A stretch of DNA of 64,000 nt, taken from assembly GCF_002078505.1 (NCBI RefSeq), contig NZ_LUAV01000033.1, positions 91,153 through 155,152 of the forward strand. The letters are read 5' to 3'. Below the pieces are notes generated by a model. That model ran no database searches and was not told where the DNA came from. It saw only the letters and a list, made by a program, of their open reading frames with translations. How positions within the stretch are numbered: position 1 is the stretch's first letter; every line of letters begins with the position of its first letter. This DNA comes from Ensifer aridi (lineage in GTDB: Bacteria; Pseudomonadota; Alphaproteobacteria; Rhizobiales; Rhizobiaceae). Positions 27,893-36,215 of the stretch are shown here, one piece after another. The translations under genes and the position numbers were made by a program.

Positions 27893-29137
27893 ATGTCCAT
27901 GACCATTCTGATCGCCCCCTCCGGTTTCAAGGAAAGCCTGACCGCTGACGCGGCAACGACATGCATCGCAGCCGGAATCCTGCGGGCAATGCCGAACGCT
28001 TCGATCCTCAAGGCGCCGATGGTCGATGGCGGCGAAGGGTTCACCGCGGCGCTCGTGGACCTGACCGGCGGTACGTTACACCGGCTTACGGTGACCGGCC
28101 CGGTCGGTGAGCCGGTCGACTCCTTCTTCGGGTTCATGGGTGGGCAGGAAATCCGCACGGCGGTCATCGAAATGGCCGCAGCAGCAGGTCTGCGTCTCGT
28201 CCCGCGCGATCGCCGCAACCCCTGCCTGACGACGAGTGTCGGCGTGGGCGAGCTTATCCGCGCCGCCCTCGATGCAGGCGCCGAACGTATCTTGCTTGGC
28301 TGCGGCGACAGCGGCATCAATGACGGCGGCGCCGGCATGGCCGAGGCGCTCGGTGTGCGGTTCCTGGACGACAGGGGTCAGCCGCTGCCCCGAGGCGGCG
28401 CCGCACTCAGGCGTCTCGCCGCCATCGACTTAAGCGGCATCGATCCGCGTCTGGCCCGGGTGCGGATTGACGCGGCGGTCAATTGGCACAACATTCTGCT
28501 CGGACCGAAAGGTGTCGCCCGCGTGTTCGGTCCCCAGAAGGGAGCGACGCCGGATCAGGTCGAGGAACTCGCCGCAGCAATGGAAGTCTATGCCGCCGCG
28601 ATCGGACGAGCGACCGGCATGAAGGTCGGTACCGCGCCAGGCGCCGGTGCTTCCGGCGGGCTCGGCGCCGCCGTACTCGGGCTGCTCTCAGGCCATCTCC
28701 ACCCCCGCTACGAGATCGTCATGCGATATCTCGACCTCGATCGCCTGATCAATCGCGCGGACCTGGTGATCACCGCCGAGGGAAGCCTCGATGGTCAGAC
28801 GCCCTATGGCAAGGTGCCTGCGGAGGTCGCGCGCCGGGCCAAGCTTCGCGGCCTGCCGGTCATTGCCCTTGCCGGCACGATCGGCAAGGGCGTGAGGCTC
28901 AATTTCGAGCACGGCATCGATGCCTTCGCCAGCATCCTCAAGCGGCCTTGTTCGCTCGACGAAGCGATCGAAAATGCTGAGAAGCTCCTGACGCGGGCGG
29001 CTGAAGACGCGGTGCGCATGGTGAGCGTCGGGATCGGCCTTGCTCGCATGAGGCGGAAAGGTATGAGGATCGCGGCGCATCGATCGAGCTATTGCGATGT
29101 TGCCACCGCGAGCGGCTCCTCTCGATCAACCGCGTGA
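27893..29137 (+). CDS. glycerate kinase, type I (GarK/GlxK family)
   Basis: 414-residue kinase phosphorylating D-glycerate to 2- or 3-phosphoglycerate. The family N-terminus TILIAPSGFKESLTA, the acidic PMVDGGEGF, CGDSGINDGGAG, and APGAGASGGLGAA are all present. The first ATG at 27878 is rejected since AAAGGAACC precedes the ATG at 27893. The last 25 residues after ARMRRK look unlike the family and may be an extension created by loss of an earlier stop. It forms an operon with the upstream permease, making a compact uptake-and-use unit for a C3 acid. Confidence 0.88.
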   Translation: MSMTILIAPSGFKESLTADAATTCIAAGILRAMPNASILKAPMVDGGEGFTAALVDLTGGTLHRLTVTGPVGEPVDSFFGFMGGQEIRTAVIEMAAAAGLRLVPRDRRNPCLTTSVGVGELIRAALDAGAERILLGCGDSGINDGGAGMAEALGVRFLDDRGQPLPRGGAALRRLAAIDLSGIDPRLARVRIDAAVNWHNILLGPKGVARVFGPQKGATPDQVEELAAAMEVYAAAIGRATGMKVGTAPGAGASGGLGAAVLGLLSGHLHPRYEIVMRYLDLDRLINRADLVITAEGSLDGQTPYGKVPAEVARRAKLRGLPVIALAGTIGKGVRLNFEHGIDAFASILKRPCSLDEAIENAEKLLTRAAEDAVRMVSVGIGLARMRRKGMRIAAHRSSYCDVATASGSSRSTA

Positions 29138-29491
29138 GCGCGCCTCGATCTTTCTTGGCGTCCATCATTGGTGAACGAAGTTTTCCGCTGACGCTTCCGC
29201 GGATGTGGCGAACTATCGCCACCAAGGCTTGGCCGCCCAACATGCTGCTTGACCCGATCCAGAGCCACAGGCCGACGCCGACTCCAATTTCGCTCATTGT
29301 ATGGGCCTGCTCAGGTCGCCCAGGCGCGACGTCCATCTTATCTTCATGGCCGATTGTGAGGTCAGCTGCAAATGCTGAAATTCGGCGGGTATGGCGCGTC
29401 GGGCGTGCGAAGGCAGAGGGGGGAAGGGGATTCTATGGCGGGTTGAGGTGGTCGGAGAGAGGTTCCGGCCGGCCCGCTACGGAGAAACGAC
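29138..29491. other. intergenic region upstream of parB-like gene
   Basis: 354 bases with no supported gene. GGAG at 29481 is the ribosome site of the following gene. Confidence 0.45.
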
Positions 29492-31564
29492 ATGGCAAAG
29501 GCCGTCCAGAAAATCACGCTCAACGCCGGGCGCGATATTCCCTTCAACAAACTCGTTCTCAGCCAGCAGAACGTCCGCAAGACCAAGGCAGGTGTATCGA
29601 TCCAGGACCTCGCCGAGGACATAGCCCGCCGCGGGCTGCTGACCAGCCTTAATGTGCGGGCAGAAGTCGATGCCGATGGGAAAGAGACCGGCACCTATCG
29701 CATCCCCGCCGGTGGCCGCCGCTACCGTGCGCTGGAACTGCTGGTCAAGCAGAAGCGGTTGTCGAACACCGTAGGAGTACCTTGCATCGTCAGCAAGGCG
29801 GACACGCCCGAGGTCGAGGACTCGCTTGCGGAAAACGTTCGGCGCCTCGATCTGCATCCGCTGGACCAGTTTCGCGCGATAATGACCCTGCGCGAGCAGG
29901 GCGTCAGCGAGGAGGAGATCGCCGCCCGATTCTTCATCTCGATTGCGACCGTTAGGCAGCGCCTTCGGCTGGCTGCCGTCTCGCCGCGTCTGCTTGAACT
30001 CTACGCCAATGACGAAATGAAGCTCGAACAAGTCATGGCATTCTCGATCACCAATGACCATGTCCGGCAGGAGCAGGTCTGGGACACGATTTCGCGGCAG
30101 CATTCAAGCGAGCCTTACTATATCCGCAGGCTGCTCACCGACATCGCGATCCGCGCGACGGACCGTCGCGCTGTCTATGTCGGCGTCGAGGCCTATGAGG
30201 CGGCCGGCGGTATGGTGATGCGTGACCTTTTCGATGAGGACAATGGCGGTTGGCTGCAGGATCCGGTGCTGCTCGAACAACTCGTAGTCGAGAAGCTCGC
30301 GGCCGACGCCGCCGCCCTCAAGGCCGCAGAAGGCTGGAAATGGGTCGAGGCTGCCTTCGATTTCCCATACGGACATACCTCCGGTCTTCGCCGGTTTTAC
30401 GGGGAACGAGCCGAATTCACCGAAGGCGAACTCGCTCACTTTGATCGGGTCAAGGCGGATTACGAAAAGCTAGACGCCGAATATGCCGGTGCGACCGAAT
30501 ATAGCGCAGAGGCCGAGCAGCGGCTGGAAGAACTCGGAAACGAACTCGACCGGCTGAACGATCGGCCCTATGTCTTCGATCCGGAAGAAGTCGCGCGCGG
30601 CGGCGCCTTCGTCTCGCTCGGTGCTGGTGGCGAACTCAAGATCGAGCGAGGTTTTGTCCGGCCGGAAGACGAGGCACAGATCGACACCGATGGTTGCGAT
30701 GCGGCGCGTGCCGATGGTGAAACCGGTTATGACGTGTCTGGATCGCCGTCTCTCGGCGGCGTCTCGGTCATCGGCGGGCCCGCTCACAACGATCAGGCCG
30801 AGGAAGAGGACGACGACGGCAAGCTCCGGCCGCTCTCCGACCGTCTCGTTGAGGATCTGACGGCAATGCGAACGGTGGCGCTCAGGAACGCGCTGGCGAA
30901 CGATCTGGTCATGGCCTTCATCGCGGCTCTGCATATATTCGTCCTGAAGACCTTCTATCTTTACGGATCGGATTCGTGCCTGGAGGTGACGCTGCAAAGC
31001 GCGAAGTTCGGCCAGACGACGGGGCTCGGCGACACGGTCTGGGCGAAAGAGATCGAGCAGCGGCACGAGGCCTGGGGCCAGGATCTTCCGAAAAACCCGA
31101 CCGAGCTCTGGGATTTCCTGATGGCGCTCGATGACGTCAGCCGCCAAGCGCTTTTCGCGCATTGCGTGTCGCTGTCCATCAACGCGGTTGTCCAGCCATG
31201 GAACCCGCGCACGGCAGCGATTGCCCATGCCGACCGGCTCGCTCGCTCGATCGGCTTCGACATGGCAGAGGCCGGCTGGGAGCCGACGGTCGACAGCTAT
31301 CTCGGCCGAGTGACGAAGGCGCATATCCTGCAGGCGGTGCGCGAGGCGAAAGGTGAGCAGTCGGCGCAACTGATCGAGCACCTGAAGAAGCAGGACATGG
31401 CGCGTGAAGCCGCACGACTGCTGGAAGGCAGCGGATGGCTCCCTGAACCACTACGGCTCATTGCCCACGATGCCCCGGTCGACGATGCTGGCCCCGCGGC
31501 CGCCGCGGTCATCGATTTTGATATCGCCCAGACGAGGCCTCGGTTGAACTCTCGCCATGACTGA
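29492..31564 (+). CDS. ParB/RepB/Spo0J-like protein
   Basis: 690-residue protein. The N-terminal ParB domain is clear (IPFNKLVLSQQNVRKT, GRRYRALELL, a region with SLAENVRRLDLHPLDQFRA) followed by a helix-turn-helix (EEEIAARFFISIATVRQRLRLA). The remaining 450 residues are acidic, helical and not assigned to a known domain, much longer than a plasmid partition ParB. No parA is adjacent, so it is more likely a DNA-binding protein of the plasmid backbone than a segregation factor. Such genes are conserved on rhizobial plasmids next to DUF932 and DUF1173 genes. A 59-codon frame (31557-31736) overlaps its stop. Confidence 0.85.
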   Translation: MAKAVQKITLNAGRDIPFNKLVLSQQNVRKTKAGVSIQDLAEDIARRGLLTSLNVRAEVDADGKETGTYRIPAGGRRYRALELLVKQKRLSNTVGVPCIVSKADTPEVEDSLAENVRRLDLHPLDQFRAIMTLREQGVSEEEIAARFFISIATVRQRLRLAAVSPRLLELYANDEMKLEQVMAFSITNDHVRQEQVWDTISRQHSSEPYYIRRLLTDIAIRATDRRAVYVGVEAYEAAGGMVMRDLFDEDNGGWLQDPVLLEQLVVEKLAADAAALKAAEGWKWVEAAFDFPYGHTSGLRRFYGERAEFTEGELAHFDRVKADYEKLDAEYAGATEYSAEAEQRLEELGNELDRLNDRPYVFDPEEVARGGAFVSLGAGGELKIERGFVRPEDEAQIDTDGCDAARADGETGYDVSGSPSLGGVSVIGGPAHNDQAEEEDDDGKLRPLSDRLVEDLTAMRTVALRNALANDLVMAFIAALHIFVLKTFYLYGSDSCLEVTLQSAKFGQTTGLGDTVWAKEIEQRHEAWGQDLPKNPTELWDFLMALDDVSRQALFAHCVSLSINAVVQPWNPRTAAIAHADRLARSIGFDMAEAGWEPTVDSYLGRVTKAHILQAVREAKGEQSAQLIEHLKKQDMAREAARLLEGSGWLPEPLRLIAHDAPVDDAGPAAAAVIDFDIAQTRPRLNSRHD

Positions 31565-31736
31565 CCAAGGCGTGGATGCCGAAGAGGCGCCCCTGTTCAT
31601 ATCGAAACGAGGTGTCTCGCGGCTTCAGGGAGTATCCACCACAGGATACCGAACTTTACCGGATCGCGGATGCACACCAGAGGTGATCCAACGCCTCATG
31701 ACACGGCGGCCCAGGCTCATGCCTCTGCCCACCTGA
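31557..31736 (+). CDS. candidate 59-residue protein overlapping parB-like stop
   Basis: Starts ATG within CCATGACTGA at the parB-like stop (8-base overlap) and reads MTDQGVDAEEAPLFISKRGV onward, ending in PLPT. The coupled arrangement is suggestive but there is no recognisable domain and the C-terminal half looks random. Confidence 0.25.
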   Translation: MTDQGVDAEEAPLFISKRGVSRLQGVSTTGYRTLPDRGCTPEVIQRLMTRRPRLMPLPT

Positions 31737-31778
31737 CCACATCGTCGCCGTTCACCCCCGGCAGCCTTATCCCCATCA

Positions 31779-31807
31779 GCCCGGCTCTCGCGCCGGGCGT
31801 TTCGTTT
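31779..31807 (+). terminator. terminator or attenuator before DUF932 gene
   Basis: Perfect 7-bp stem GCCCGGC/GCCGGGC with a 6-base loop, followed by GTTTCGTTT. It ends only a few bases before the ribosome site AGGAG of the next gene, so it could attenuate read-through from the parB-like gene. Confidence 0.55.
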
Positions 31808-31820
31808 CAGGAGACCGCAC

Positions 31821-33011
31821 ATGAATACCATGATTTCCAGCGTTCCGGCGGCAATGGCCGGCTTCAGAGTCGACGTCTCGCGGGGACAGCGCGTCGGTCG
31901 CGTGTCGTCGGAATGGTTCTCGCGCCCGGACGACGAGCGCTATCTCTCCCTCGGCGAGCTTTACGATGCGGTGAAATCGCGGGCCAACCGCGCCCACGCC
32001 CGCACGGTCGAAAGCTCCGCCATACGCGTCGAGGCCAGCCACTCCAATGCCGAGCGGCTCGAACTGATCGTTCCCGGCCAAAAGCGTTCCATCACGCCGA
32101 CGCACTGGAGCTATGGGCAGCTTTGCAGCTTGGTCGGCGCGCCCGCAAGCTACATGCGCCAGCTCCCCGCTCCGCTCGCCGGCATCAACCTTCAGCACGG
32201 CCTCCTCAATCACCGCGCCGAACTGGTCAAGACCCTGGAAGCCGATGATGGGCGGCTCGAACTCAGGGCGATTACCGGCCCGGAATATGGGAGGGTCTGG
32301 GACCATGAACTGGTGTCGGCCGTCATGAATATCGCGGGCAATGGCACCGGCGACACGATGTGGAAGGTGCCGGGCGTTCTCGACTGGTCGACGATGACCC
32401 ACAATCCCTTCATCGATATCAGCAAGGAGACGACCACGCTCTATGCCAGCGACCGCGACGTCTTCCTGTTCCTCGTCGATGACACGCACCCGATCGAAGC
32501 CGGCCGGCTGCCGAACGGCGAACCGGATCTCTATTTCCGCGGCTTCTATTGCTGGAACAGCGAAGTGGGCTCGAAGACACTCGGCATCGCCTCCTTCTAC
32601 CTGCGCGCCGTATGCTGCAATCGCAATCTTTGGGGCGTTGAGAATTTCGAGGAGATCGTCATTCGCCATTCGAAGTTCGCCTGCCAGCGGTTCGCCCATG
32701 AGGTGGCACCGGCGCTGACCAACTTTGCCAACTCGTCCCCGGCACGGTTTGTTGCCGGCATCAAGGCCGCGCGCGAGCGCATCGTCGCCCGAACCAACGA
32801 GGACCGCGAGAGTTTCTTGCGCAAGCGCGGCTTCTCGAAGGGCGAAACCGCCAGGATCATCGACACCGTCTTGCGAGAGGAGGACCGGCCGCCGGAATCG
32901 ATCTTCGATTTCGTGCAGGGGATGACAGCGCACGCCCGAACGAAGGCCCATCAGGACACGCGCCTCGAACTGGAAGGCAGGGCGAAGAAGCTGCTCGAAC
33001 AGGCTTCTTGA
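31821..33011 (+). CDS. DUF932 (phage/plasmid-like) protein
   Basis: 396-residue soluble protein of the DUF932 family. Recognised by THWSYGQLCSLVGAPASYMRQLP near residue 95, RAITGPEYGRVWDHELVSAV, and the later CWNSEVGSKTLGIASFYLRAVCCNRNLWG. Such proteins are carried by phages and plasmids and their function is unsettled. Ribosome site AGGAG upstream. It belongs to the conserved backbone block with the ParB-like and Toprim genes. Confidence 0.85.
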   Translation: MNTMISSVPAAMAGFRVDVSRGQRVGRVSSEWFSRPDDERYLSLGELYDAVKSRANRAHARTVESSAIRVEASHSNAERLELIVPGQKRSITPTHWSYGQLCSLVGAPASYMRQLPAPLAGINLQHGLLNHRAELVKTLEADDGRLELRAITGPEYGRVWDHELVSAVMNIAGNGTGDTMWKVPGVLDWSTMTHNPFIDISKETTTLYASDRDVFLFLVDDTHPIEAGRLPNGEPDLYFRGFYCWNSEVGSKTLGIASFYLRAVCCNRNLWGVENFEEIVIRHSKFACQRFAHEVAPALTNFANSSPARFVAGIKAARERIVARTNEDRESFLRKRGFSKGETARIIDTVLREEDRPPESIFDFVQGMTAHARTKAHQDTRLELEGRAKKLLEQAS

Positions 33012-33061
33012 TCCTGCGACCACGAAGTCTTCCGATGATCAATCCGCTTCCTCGCGGCCAC

Positions 33062-33124
33062 CACAGTGATATACGCGTCACTGTGCGTTCTTGAGGCTGG
33101 CGAGCTAACGAGCTGCACTACGCC
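33062..33124 (-). other. tRNA-like 5'-half fragment with adjacent inverted repeat
   Basis: On the minus strand, 33124 down to 33088 matches the D-arm side of the tRNA-like element at 33692-33768 (shared CTGGCGAGCTA-x-CG core on the plus strand). It is followed by a perfect inverted repeat CACAGTGA-8-TCACTGTG at 33062-33085 instead of a normal tRNA 3' half. Confidence 0.4.
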
Positions 33125-33220
33125 GGCATGGCTTCGGCTGCTGTACCGAATTTGGGATGACTTGTCTTCAGCGTGCACTTCGGCAACACTTCTCGCAGGG
33201 GTTTTCAAAGGGGGTTACAC

Positions 33221-33607
33221 GTGAGAGTTATTCTGGCTGCAATGCTGACTGCTGCCACGCTTACAATCAGCACGACGCAAGCGAGCGGCGCAATCGGCGC
33301 TGGTTTCAATGGGTTCTATGTCTACGGATGCACGTCTGACGGAAAGCCCGTAAGGGCTCGAGTTCTCGCACCCACAAAAGACAAAGCGGCGGTTGACGCA
33401 GCATTCCGCCAAGCTATTCGTGGCAGATCGTCCGAATGGTTCGTTGCGCAAAAGCGCGCGCTGAACGGGGCAGAGTGGCAGAAGACTGTGGCGGACGTAG
33501 AGCGACTGAGCGGGCGCAACTTGCCGAAGCAGAACCCGGCAGTCGTGGCGAGAACTATCCGCGTCGGCAAGAGTGACGTATCAAAGAAGCGATACTGCGG
33601 CGGCTGA
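33221..33607 (+). CDS. small secreted protein
   Basis: 128-residue protein beginning at GTG with AAAGGGGG 7 bases upstream. The signal peptide is clear (RVILAAMLTAATLTISTTQASG). The mature part starts with IGAGFNGFYVYGC, has two cysteines (near the start and CGG at the end) that could pair, and a central helix rich in Ala and Lys. No family is recognised. It lies in an array of short genes alternating with tRNA-like elements. Confidence 0.6.
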   Translation: MRVILAAMLTAATLTISTTQASGAIGAGFNGFYVYGCTSDGKPVRARVLAPTKDKAAVDAAFRQAIRGRSSEWFVAQKRALNGAEWQKTVADVERLSGRNLPKQNPAVVARTIRVGKSDVSKKRYCGG

Positions 33608-33663
33608 TCCTACCTCAGCCGCGATCATGTGACAGTCTGGCGACCCAAGATCGCCAACTTGAG

Positions 33664-33701
33664 GCCGCAACCCGTTTTCACCGTGTGAAAGTGGTTGCGG
33701 C
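33664..33701. repeat. 38-nt nested inverted repeat overlapping tRNA-like 3' end
   Basis: Outer arms GCCGCAACC (33664-33672) and GGTTGCGGC (33693-33701) are perfect; inner arms TTTCAC (33676-33681) and GTGAAA (33685-33690) with a 3-base loop. The right outer arm is the acceptor-stem 3' strand of the minus-strand tRNA-like element. No T run follows on either strand. Confidence 0.6.
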
Positions 33702-33768
33702 GACGGGATTCGAGCCTGCGACCTCCAGCTTAAGAGTCTGGCGAGCTACCGGGCTGCTCTACGCCGAG
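33692..33768 (-). tRNA. tRNA-like element, anticodon CTT, initiator-like body (degenerate)
   Basis: The minus strand folds as a 77-nt cloverleaf ending in encoded CCA. The acceptor stem pairs 5 of 7 with mismatches at positions 1 (C-A, the initiator hallmark) and 2. The D-arm GAGC-AGCCCGGTA-GCTC is perfect and identical in style to bacterial tRNA-fMet. The anticodon stem pairs 4 of 5 with loop CTCTTAA, giving anticodon CTT (Lys). The T-arm is weak (2 or 3 of 5 pairs, loop CTCGAAT). It is either a decayed initiator tRNA with an altered anticodon or a structural element. Function as a tRNA is doubtful. Confidence 0.45.
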
Positions 33769-33826
33769 ATTTGGCTACAACCTGCTATACTTCGTTGGAT
33801 CGCTTCCCCTTGAAGGGACATAAACT

Positions 33827-34015
33827 ATGTGGCTCAAACTGCACGATAACAATGGCCCGATCTTCGTCAACATGGACAATGCAACGCACTTCCAGCGGGT
33901 GGAAGGGCAACGGCGCACTACCCTCGTTACCTTCGCGGCTAACAACGGCAGTTGCATGACGCTCCAGGTTCAGGAATCGCCTGACGAGATCATGGAAATG
34001 CTTTGGGAAGAGTGA
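33827..34015 (+). CDS. 62-residue FlbD-like small protein
   Basis: Sequence MWLKLHDNNGPIFVNMDNA, then RTTLVTFAANNGSCMTLQVQ, and a C-terminal ESPDEIMEML resembles the short FlbD-type fold (a beta-rich protein ending ESPEEVxE). Ribosome site GAAGGGA about 9 bases before ATG. No flagellar gene is near, so a flagellar role is not implied. It appears to be a genuine small gene within the tRNA-like array. Confidence 0.6.
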   Translation: MWLKLHDNNGPIFVNMDNATHFQRVEGQRRTTLVTFAANNGSCMTLQVQESPDEIMEMLWEE

Positions 34016-34045
34016 CGCACGTCACCAGCTCTCGTTGCCAGAACT

Positions 34046-34120
34046 TGGTTGCAGGCCTGGGAATCGACCCCGGTCTTTCGTGGTTATGTGCCACGCGACG
34101 TATCAGTTGCCCTGCCTGCG
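34046..34120 (-). tRNA. tRNA-fMet-like element, anticodon CAT (degenerate)
   Basis: 75 nt on the minus strand ending in encoded CCA. The acceptor stem has the initiator-type C1-A72 mismatch followed by six Watson-Crick pairs (CGCAGGC/GCCTGCA). The anticodon stem CGTGG/CCACG is perfect with loop CACATAA, so anticodon CAT, but position 33 is A instead of U. The T-stem pairs 4 of 5. The D-arm is degraded and lacks the usual GG. These changes make it a probable initiator-tRNA pseudogene or a tRNA-shaped signal. Confidence 0.45.
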
Positions 34121-34270
34121 GAAACGTGTGCCGCCTGATCTGCGCCTTCAACTTTGACGATCGTCAGCCACCGCCCACCAACTTGGGGGTATCCGTGATA
34201 TCCGCCGGACTACCATCGCTTCTTGCGGAACGTCATGCTTGCTTCTGGTTCAGATCGAGGGAGGGCTATC

Positions 34271-34444
34271 ATGATTCTTGTAAGAGCAATTATTGCCTGC
34301 GCATTACTTGCTACGATGACGACCAACACCTTTGTGCACGGGGCGGCTGTGGTAAGAGTTCGCCACCGGGACAGTGCTGCCATATGGAGAGGAGCTCTGG
34401 GTCTGTGCACTGCCATTAGGCAGCAATTTTCTGCTCACTGCTAA
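34271..34444 (+). CDS. candidate 57-residue secreted peptide
   Basis: ATG preceded by GGAGGG. The N-terminus is a plausible signal peptide (MILVRAIIACALLATMTTN, then FVHGA). The remaining 30 residues show no family and the frame could be shifted. Another short unit of the small-gene array. Confidence 0.4.
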   Translation: MILVRAIIACALLATMTTNTFVHGAAVVRVRHRDSAAIWRGALGLCTAIRQQFSAHC

Positions 34445-34449
34445 TGAGG

Positions 34450-34508
34450 TGACCACGAACGGTCATGGTGTGTTCTTTGAGGCTGGCGAGCTACCGCGCT
34501 GCTGCACG
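34450..34508 (-). other. tRNA-like 5'-half fragment
   Basis: Minus-strand 34508 to 34472 shares the D-arm core CTGGCGAGCTA-x-CG (plus-strand reading) with the elements at 33088-33124 and 33692-33768, and GTTCTTTGAGGCTGG matches the former with one base indel. The 3' half is replaced by hairpin TGACC-6-GGTCA (34450-34465). Confidence 0.4.
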
Positions 34509-34703
34509 GCCACGCGAACATGGACATCTGGACAACCGCCTCCCGCCGCTGCGACAGGTGGGCGCGAATAAATCGGCCTCGTGGGAGATCCCTTCAGAAA
34601 AAGGTGAGCATTGCTCCAACTCTCCAAACCGGACATGCCCCAAACAACCGAGCGATTGTGCGGTCAGTGAGCTAAAGGTCCATGCGTTACGGCCGCCGAC
34701 CGA

Positions 34704-35897
34704 TCACGAAGGCAATTTCGGCATTTCGCCCTCAGATACGCGCCAGACCCATGGGGTCATCTCGGGCCTCGCCTCAATCATTTCAGCCAAGGCGCGCTCA
34801 TAGTCCTCGCTTGCTGCAGCCGGGACGATGAACATTGCGACCGGGGAGGGCCGCTGCTCCGGCAGCGTGACCGACACGAGCGGTTGATCGCGCGAGAGAT
34901 TGAAGCGCAACCCTTTGACGCTTTTGCGTCGCAGCGCTGCCAATCTCTCCAGAAGCAGCCGCTCCTGAACGCTTTCGAACGGGATCCAGTTCTCGTTCAC
35001 CACCATCATCGCGACTTCGTCGACGGCAGCGACTCCGGATGCCGAAATCCCGAATGTCGCGATAATGATGAGGTGGAACTCTTCGTTCGAGCGCCAAAGC
35101 TCAAGTTCCGATTCGTATCTGGCGATGAGCCGCTTCCATGCCCCTTCCCCGATCATGAAGGGAAAGGGTAGATGCCGGAGCGTGATGCGGTGTCCTTCGC
35201 GGGCCGCCGTGAACTCCTTGACTTCCGCAACAGTGATCATCAGCTTGCGCGGCCCCGTCCGCGATGCTTGCGCGCCGGAAAGTGCGGCGGCCCGGCGCGC
35301 GGCAATTCCTTCCTTGTCCTCCTGATGGAAAACCTCCGGCACGAACAACACATCGCTGAGCTCTTCGCCCCGTGCCGTCATTTGCGACGCTGCATTCATC
35401 AGGCTCGTGCGTACCCGACCCCAGCCACGCTTGCCGGTCCAGGAGGAGCGCCATACGGTCAACTCCCCCATCTCCCACAGGTAATGCAGCATGGCGCGCA
35501 ACGAGAGCTTCTTCGTCTCGTTGCGAATGGCGGGCTCGGACGGCTCGGTCGGTGCAGACGGCGCCGCGCGCGGGCCTCTCTTCGTCATAGAGAAATCGAG
35601 GTTCAAGGCCGTCCTGCCATTGGCATCGATCTGTATCGCATTACCAATCAAAGGCCCGAGGCCGGACAATTCGTAGGGAGGCTCATAGGATGGGCAGGCC
35701 GGGTCGTGATCGCGCCCGGAAAGTGGCATGCGTTTGACGAGATACTGTCCGTCCATCCGCGCGATATACATCGGAACCCACGGCTCCCTGCACTGGCAAT
35801 GCGGCCGGAGCTTTTGCTCGTAGGCGCGGGGAAGGAACGTTTGGAGATCGACAGAATCCTCATCGAATGACCTGTCGCCGATCAAGAGCCGTCGCAC
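34704..35897 (-). CDS. DUF1173 protein of plasmid backbone
   Basis: 397-residue protein of the DUF1173 group, found on rhizobial and other alphaproteobacterial plasmids. The N-terminus has clustered Cys/His (PHCQCREPWVPMYI, then DHDPACPSY) that could bind zinc. The middle is soluble and helical with RAMLHYLWEMGELTVWRSSW; the C-terminal half includes FHLIIIATFGIS. The start is the GTG at 35897 because a perfect AAAGGAGG lies 6 bases upstream; an extension to 36086 is not supported. Function unknown. Confidence 0.75.
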   Translation of the reverse strand: MRRLLIGDRSFDEDSVDLQTFLPRAYEQKLRPHCQCREPWVPMYIARMDGQYLVKRMPLSGRDHDPACPSYEPPYELSGLGPLIGNAIQIDANGRTALNLDFSMTKRGPRAAPSAPTEPSEPAIRNETKKLSLRAMLHYLWEMGELTVWRSSWTGKRGWGRVRTSLMNAASQMTARGEELSDVLFVPEVFHQEDKEGIAARRAAALSGAQASRTGPRKLMITVAEVKEFTAAREGHRITLRHLPFPFMIGEGAWKRLIARYESELELWRSNEEFHLIIIATFGISASGVAAVDEVAMMVVNENWIPFESVQERLLLERLAALRRKSVKGLRFNLSRDQPLVSVTLPEQRPSPVAMFIVPAAASEDYERALAEMIEARPEMTPWVWRVSEGEMPKLPS

Positions 35898-36215
35898 CTT
35901 GTTCCTCCTTTCCCTGTTCCAAGTTTGGTGTAGCACGAACCTACTGCGTCTTACTATCGCAAATGATGCAGTATATTCGTGCCCGGGCGAATTCTGAGGC
36001 GCCAGAAGCAAGGCGGTGGTGGTGCAGTCAGCCCACCGTGACCTCGACGAACAGGCGAGGCCGCAGCGGCGAGTCTGGCCCGTCATCCGGCATCCGGGTT
36101 CGGGCGCGGCACGGCGTCGCGCAGGAGGGAGAGAGGGGCCGGGGAAGGGTCGGCCTGGCGGGGGTTGGAGAGCGCCCGGCGAGGCCGGTCACTTCTCGCT
36201 CTCGACGGGGTTCCC
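35898..36215. other. intergenic region between divergent genes
   Basis: 318 bases with GC-rich, purine-rich stretches (36110-36170). A short motif CGGCGTCGC followed by AGGGAG recurs at about 37810 before the DUF2493 gene, hinting at a shared leader. No gene is supported. Confidence 0.35.

Noticed and set aside
29492..31564. repABC partition/replication origin
   Set aside because: The ParB-like protein is far too long, no ParA or RepC is adjacent, and no repABC-type layout is seen.
33062..34508. CRISPR array
   Set aside because: The repeated cores are tRNA-like, few, unevenly spaced and not identical; no cas genes are present.
35898..36086. N-terminal extension of the DUF1173 protein
   Set aside because: Perfect AAAGGAGG lies just before the GTG at 35897; upstream residues lack family likeness.
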